This document shows, in pieces, positions 5,501 to 7,501 of a stretch of DNA of 7,501 bases. Below the pieces are notes generated by a model. The model made no database searches. It saw only the letters and a list, made by a program, of their open reading frames with translations, and had not been told where the DNA came from. Position 1 is the stretch's first letter, and every line of letters starts with the position of its first letter. The translations under genes were made by a program, and so were the position numbers. This DNA is from Streptomyces sp. NRRL WC-3549 (GTDB lineage Bacteria > Actinomycetota > Actinomycetes > Streptomycetales > Streptomycetaceae), in assembly GCF_000721935.1 (NCBI RefSeq), contig NZ_KL585425.1, positions 27,231 through 34,731 of the forward strand, in the 5' to 3' direction.

Positions 5501-7309
5501 TCAGGTGACTGCCGGGGCCATGCTGCTGCCGTCGCGGCGGAGCAGTGCGGCGTACCGGCCGTCCCGCTCGACGAGTTCCTCGTGGGTGCCGCGCTCGGCG
5601 ACGCGTCCGCCGTCCAGGACGACGATCTGGTCCGCGTCGCGGACGGTGGAGAGGCGGTGGGCGATGGTCAGGGTGGTCCGGCCCTCGGACAGCGCGTCGA
5701 TCGCCTGCTGTACGGCGTGTTCCGTACGGGTGTCGAGGGCGCTGGTCGCCTCGTCGAGGATCAGGACGGGCGGGTCCCTCAGGATGGTGCGGGCGATGGC
5801 CAGCCGCTGTTTCTCGCCGCCCGAGAAGCGGTAGCCGCGCTCACCGACCAACGTGTCGTAGCCGTCGGGCAGGGACGCGATGTGGTCGTGGATCTGGGCG
5901 GCGCGCGCCGCGGCCTCGATCTCCTCGGCGGTGGCGTCCGGCTTGGCGAAGCGGAGGTTCTCCGCGACGGAGGCGTGGAAGAGGTACGTCTCCTGGGAGA
6001 CCACGCCGACGGCCCGGGCCAGGGTCTCGAAGTCCAGGTCGCGGACGTCCACGCCGTCGAGGGTGACCCGGCCGCCGGTGACGTCGTACAGCCGTGGGAC
6101 CAGGTAGCTGAGCGTGGACTTCCCGGACCCGGTGGGCCCGACGACCGCCAGGGCGTGTCCGGCCGGCACGGTGACGTCGATGCCGCTCAGGGTCGGGGCG
6201 GTCTGCCCGTCGTAGCTGAAGATGACGTCCTCGAACGCGATCTCGCCCCGGATCTTGTCCAGCCGTACGGGCTTCTCGGGCTCGGTGATGTCCACCGTGA
6301 GGTCGAGGTACTCGAAGATCCGTTGGAAGAGGGCGAGGGACGTCTGCATCTGGACGCCGGTGGAGAGCAGGCTCACGGCCGGGCGGAAGAGGCCCTGCTG
6401 GAGCGAGACGAAGGCGACCAGGGTGCCGAGGGAGACCGAGGTGACTCCGGAGCTCAGGGTGAGGCCCGCGGCCCAGTAGATGACGGCGGGCATGGCCGCC
6501 ATGACGATGCCGATGGTCGACATGCGCCAGCGCCCCGCCATGCTGGAGCGCACCTCCAGGTCGACCAGGCGCTCCGACTCCTCGGCGAACGCCCTGGTGA
6601 GCGAGTCGGAGCGGCCCATGGTGCGGCCGAGGAGGATACCGCTCACCGAGAGCGACTCGGTGACCGTGGCGGCCATCGCGGCCATCTGCTTCTGCCGCTG
6701 GGTGGTGATCTTCTTGCGCTCCTGGCCGACGCGGCGGCTGATCCACACGAAGGCGGGCAGCAGGAGCAGCGAGACGACGGTGAGCCGCCAGTCCAGCGCG
6801 AGCATGGCGACCACGGTGGCGATGACCGCCGTGAGGTTGGAGACCAGCGAGGTCGCGGTCGAGGTGACCGTCGCCTGCATCCCGCCGATGTCGTTGGCGA
6901 TGCGGGACTGGACCTCGCCGGTGCGGGTCCGGGTGAAGAAGGCGAGCGGCATGCGCTGGAGCTGCGTGTAGACGGCGGTACGGAGGTCGTGCATGACCCG
7001 CTGGCCGACCGTCGTGGAGATCAGGGTCTGCAGGACGCCGAAGACGCTGTTGACCACGGCCGTGAGGATCATGCCGAGCGCGAGCAGCGTGAGCAGCCCG
7101 GTGCGCCCCTGCGGGATCGCGGTGTCCAGGATCTCGCGGAGCAGGAAGGGGGAGGCTACGGACACCAGCGACGAGGCGCCGACCAACAGCCCCACCAGGG
7201 CGAGTCTGCCCCGGTAGGCACGGAAGAGGCGGAAGATGCGGCGCAGCTCGGCAGGCGGCTGCCCGCCGTCCCGCGCGGGGGGTGTCCACAGGGGTTCGTC
7301 GGGTTTCAT
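5501..7309 (-). CDS. ABC exporter half-transporter, fused membrane and ATPase domains
   Basis: A 602-residue type IV (ABCB-like) exporter, a complete half-transporter expected to work as a dimer in the cell membrane and pump a drug-like or lipid substrate outward. Six membrane helices lie at about residues 35-57, 71-98, 152-171, 173-192, 262-283 and 290-310. The N-terminus is short and polar. The ATPase domain is complete: Walker A GPTGSGKS (391-398), Q-loop Gln439 in VVSQETYLF, signature FSGGE (495-499, in place of LSGGQ), Walker B VLILDE with Asp519 and catalytic Glu520, D-loop SALD, and H-loop His551. ATG 7309 is taken as the start because GAAGGAG lies just upstream, though with only 2 bases of spacing. 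An in-frame ATG at 7405 would put the start inside the likely promoter and add an unrelated 32-residue leader. The substrate is not readable from sequence. Expression is probably controlled by the divergent regulator through the inverted repeat upstream. Confidence 0.93.
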   Translation of the reverse strand: MKPDEPLWTPPARDGGQPPAELRRIFRLFRAYRGRLALVGLLVGASSLVSVASPFLLREILDTAIPQGRTGLLTLLALGMILTAVVNSVFGVLQTLISTTVGQRVMHDLRTAVYTQLQRMPLAFFTRTRTGEVQSRIANDIGGMQATVTSTATSLVSNLTAVIATVVAMLALDWRLTVVSLLLLPAFVWISRRVGQERKKITTQRQKQMAAMAATVTESLSVSGILLGRTMGRSDSLTRAFAEESERLVDLEVRSSMAGRWRMSTIGIVMAAMPAVIYWAAGLTLSSGVTSVSLGTLVAFVSLQQGLFRPAVSLLSTGVQMQTSLALFQRIFEYLDLTVDITEPEKPVRLDKIRGEIAFEDVIFSYDGQTAPTLSGIDVTVPAGHALAVVGPTGSGKSTLSYLVPRLYDVTGGRVTLDGVDVRDLDFETLARAVGVVSQETYLFHASVAENLRFAKPDATAEEIEAAARAAQIHDHIASLPDGYDTLVGERGYRFSGGEKQRLAIARTILRDPPVLILDEATSALDTRTEHAVQQAIDALSEGRTTLTIAHRLSTVRDADQIVVLDGGRVAERGTHEELVERDGRYAALLRRDGSSMAPAVT

Positions 7310-7393
7310 GGGCTCCTTCGGGCAGGACGGGGCAGGGCGAGGCGGACGGAACAGAACAAGGCGGAAGCGGAGGGTTGAGCCAGCCTCTTCGAG

Positions 7394-7423
7394 AGGATAG
7401 CTCATTGTTACCTGTACTCACAA
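7394..7423 (-). promoter_or_regulatory. Candidate promoter of the ABC exporter gene
   Basis: On the minus strand, TTGTGA (7423-7418) as -35 and TATCCT (7399-7394) as -10 are 18 bases apart, reasonable for a primary sigma factor. A transcript would start near 7387, leaving about 75 bases before ATG 7309. This supports 7309 rather than 7405 as the translation start. Predicted by eye only. Confidence 0.45.
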
Positions 7424-7426
7424 TGA
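7402..7426. promoter_or_regulatory. Perfect 7+7 inverted repeat, candidate repressor operator
   Basis: TCATTGT (7402-7408) and ACAATGA (7420-7426) are perfect inverted arms with an 11-base spacer. The repeat covers the candidate -35 and spacer of the exporter promoter and lies between two divergent genes. Size, AT-rich arms in a GC-rich genome, and position fit an operator for a MarR- or TetR-type dimer. ATTGTT recurs as a direct copy at 7440-7445, nearer the rightward gene. Confidence 0.6.
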
Positions 7427-7451
7427 ACGACGTCCTGTTATTGTTCCCCCC

Positions 7452-7484
7452 ATGGATTCCCCCGACTCCGACGGCCTCCTGGCC
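7452..7484 (+). CDS. 5' end of a divergent gene cut by the contig end, possibly a MarR-type regulator
   Basis: ATG 7452 opens a frame of only 11 genomic codons, MDSPDSDGLLA, before the adapter sequence begins. That is too little to identify by sequence. The position, divergent from an ABC exporter across an inverted repeat, is typical of its own repressor, and a short acidic leader before the first helix would suit a MarR-family protein. This function is inference from context. The ribosome-binding site is unclear: only a C-run precedes the ATG, so the true start may differ. Confidence 0.35.
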
Positions 7485-7501
7485 CTGTCTCTTATACACA
7501 T
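7485..7501 (+). other. Tn5/Nextera mosaic-end adapter remnant (sequencing artefact)
   Basis: The final 17 bases, CTGTCTCTTATACACAT, match the reverse complement of the Tn5 mosaic end used in Nextera library preparation, lacking only its last two bases (CT). The low-GC tail is unlike the surrounding DNA. Read on the minus strand it gives a spurious N-terminus MYKRQ. It is not genomic and marks an untrimmed contig end. Confidence 0.95.

Noticed and set aside
5582..7378. 598-codon plus-strand frame opposite the ABC exporter
   Set aside because: Very long but only because of high GC; Gly/Asp/Arg/Glu-rich, no domain, and antisense to intact Walker A/B and signature motifs.
7384..7396. Small CCTCT-TCG-AGAGG hairpin as a leader regulatory structure
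   Set aside because: Only 5 bp of stem and it overlaps the candidate -10, so it is more likely chance than an RNA element.
7310..7405. N-terminal extension of the ABC exporter from ATG 7405
   Set aside because: It would place the start within the candidate promoter and operator and adds a leader unlike exporter N-termini; GAAGGAG just before ATG 7309 is the better signal.
5841..7499. 552-codon minus-strand frame beginning MYKRQ
   Set aside because: Its start lies in the sequencing adapter and the rest is an out-of-frame shadow of the ABC exporter.
1..7501. CRISPR array, tRNA or rRNA genes, riboswitches
   Set aside because: By eye there are no regularly spaced repeats, no cloverleaf-like segments and no known riboswitch core in the spacers.

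Overview
The window is high-GC DNA with the strong third-position G/C bias of an actinomycete, and the protein sequences read most like Streptomyces. It is chromosomal but includes an accessory stretch at the left. The right edge is an artificial contig end: the last 17 bases are the Tn5/Nextera mosaic-end adapter, so genomic sequence stops at about 7484.

Region 1 (1-1620) is an insertion-sequence graveyard. It starts with a decayed IS3-family transposase fragment (+), with a nonsense codon and a lost catalytic Asp. A small four-helix membrane protein of unknown function follows (485-937, +). Next is an IS630-family transposase remnant (-) with a large internal deletion and a frameshift. The small membrane gene has less biased codons than the genes to the right and sits between the two dead elements.

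Region 2 (1633-3507, -) is one long gene for an unusual multidomain protein: a DEDDh 3'-5' exonuclease, two BRCT-like modules, and a C-terminal TerD domain of the tellurite-resistance/stress family. It joins a DNA-processing head to a Ter-system tail and is the most interesting protein here. About 350 bases without a convincing gene lie upstream of it.

Region 3 (3855-5461) is a divergent pair: a YjbQ/UPF0047 family protein (-) and a flavin-dependent monooxygenase-like oxidoreductase (+), with starts 92 bases apart. The oxidoreductase ends in a perfect 9-bp hairpin that probably also ends transcription of the convergent ABC gene.

Region 4 (5501-7484) is a complete ABC exporter half-transporter (-), with all nucleotide-binding motifs intact. 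A divergent reading frame is cut off by the contig end after 11 codons. Between them lies a perfect 7+7 inverted repeat placed over a plausible promoter, the usual layout of an exporter and its MarR/TetR-type repressor. The repressor is inferred from context because only its first codons are present.

Apart from the exonuclease-BRCT-TerD fusion, I see no strong case for an undescribed system. The other genes are recognisable actinomycete families.
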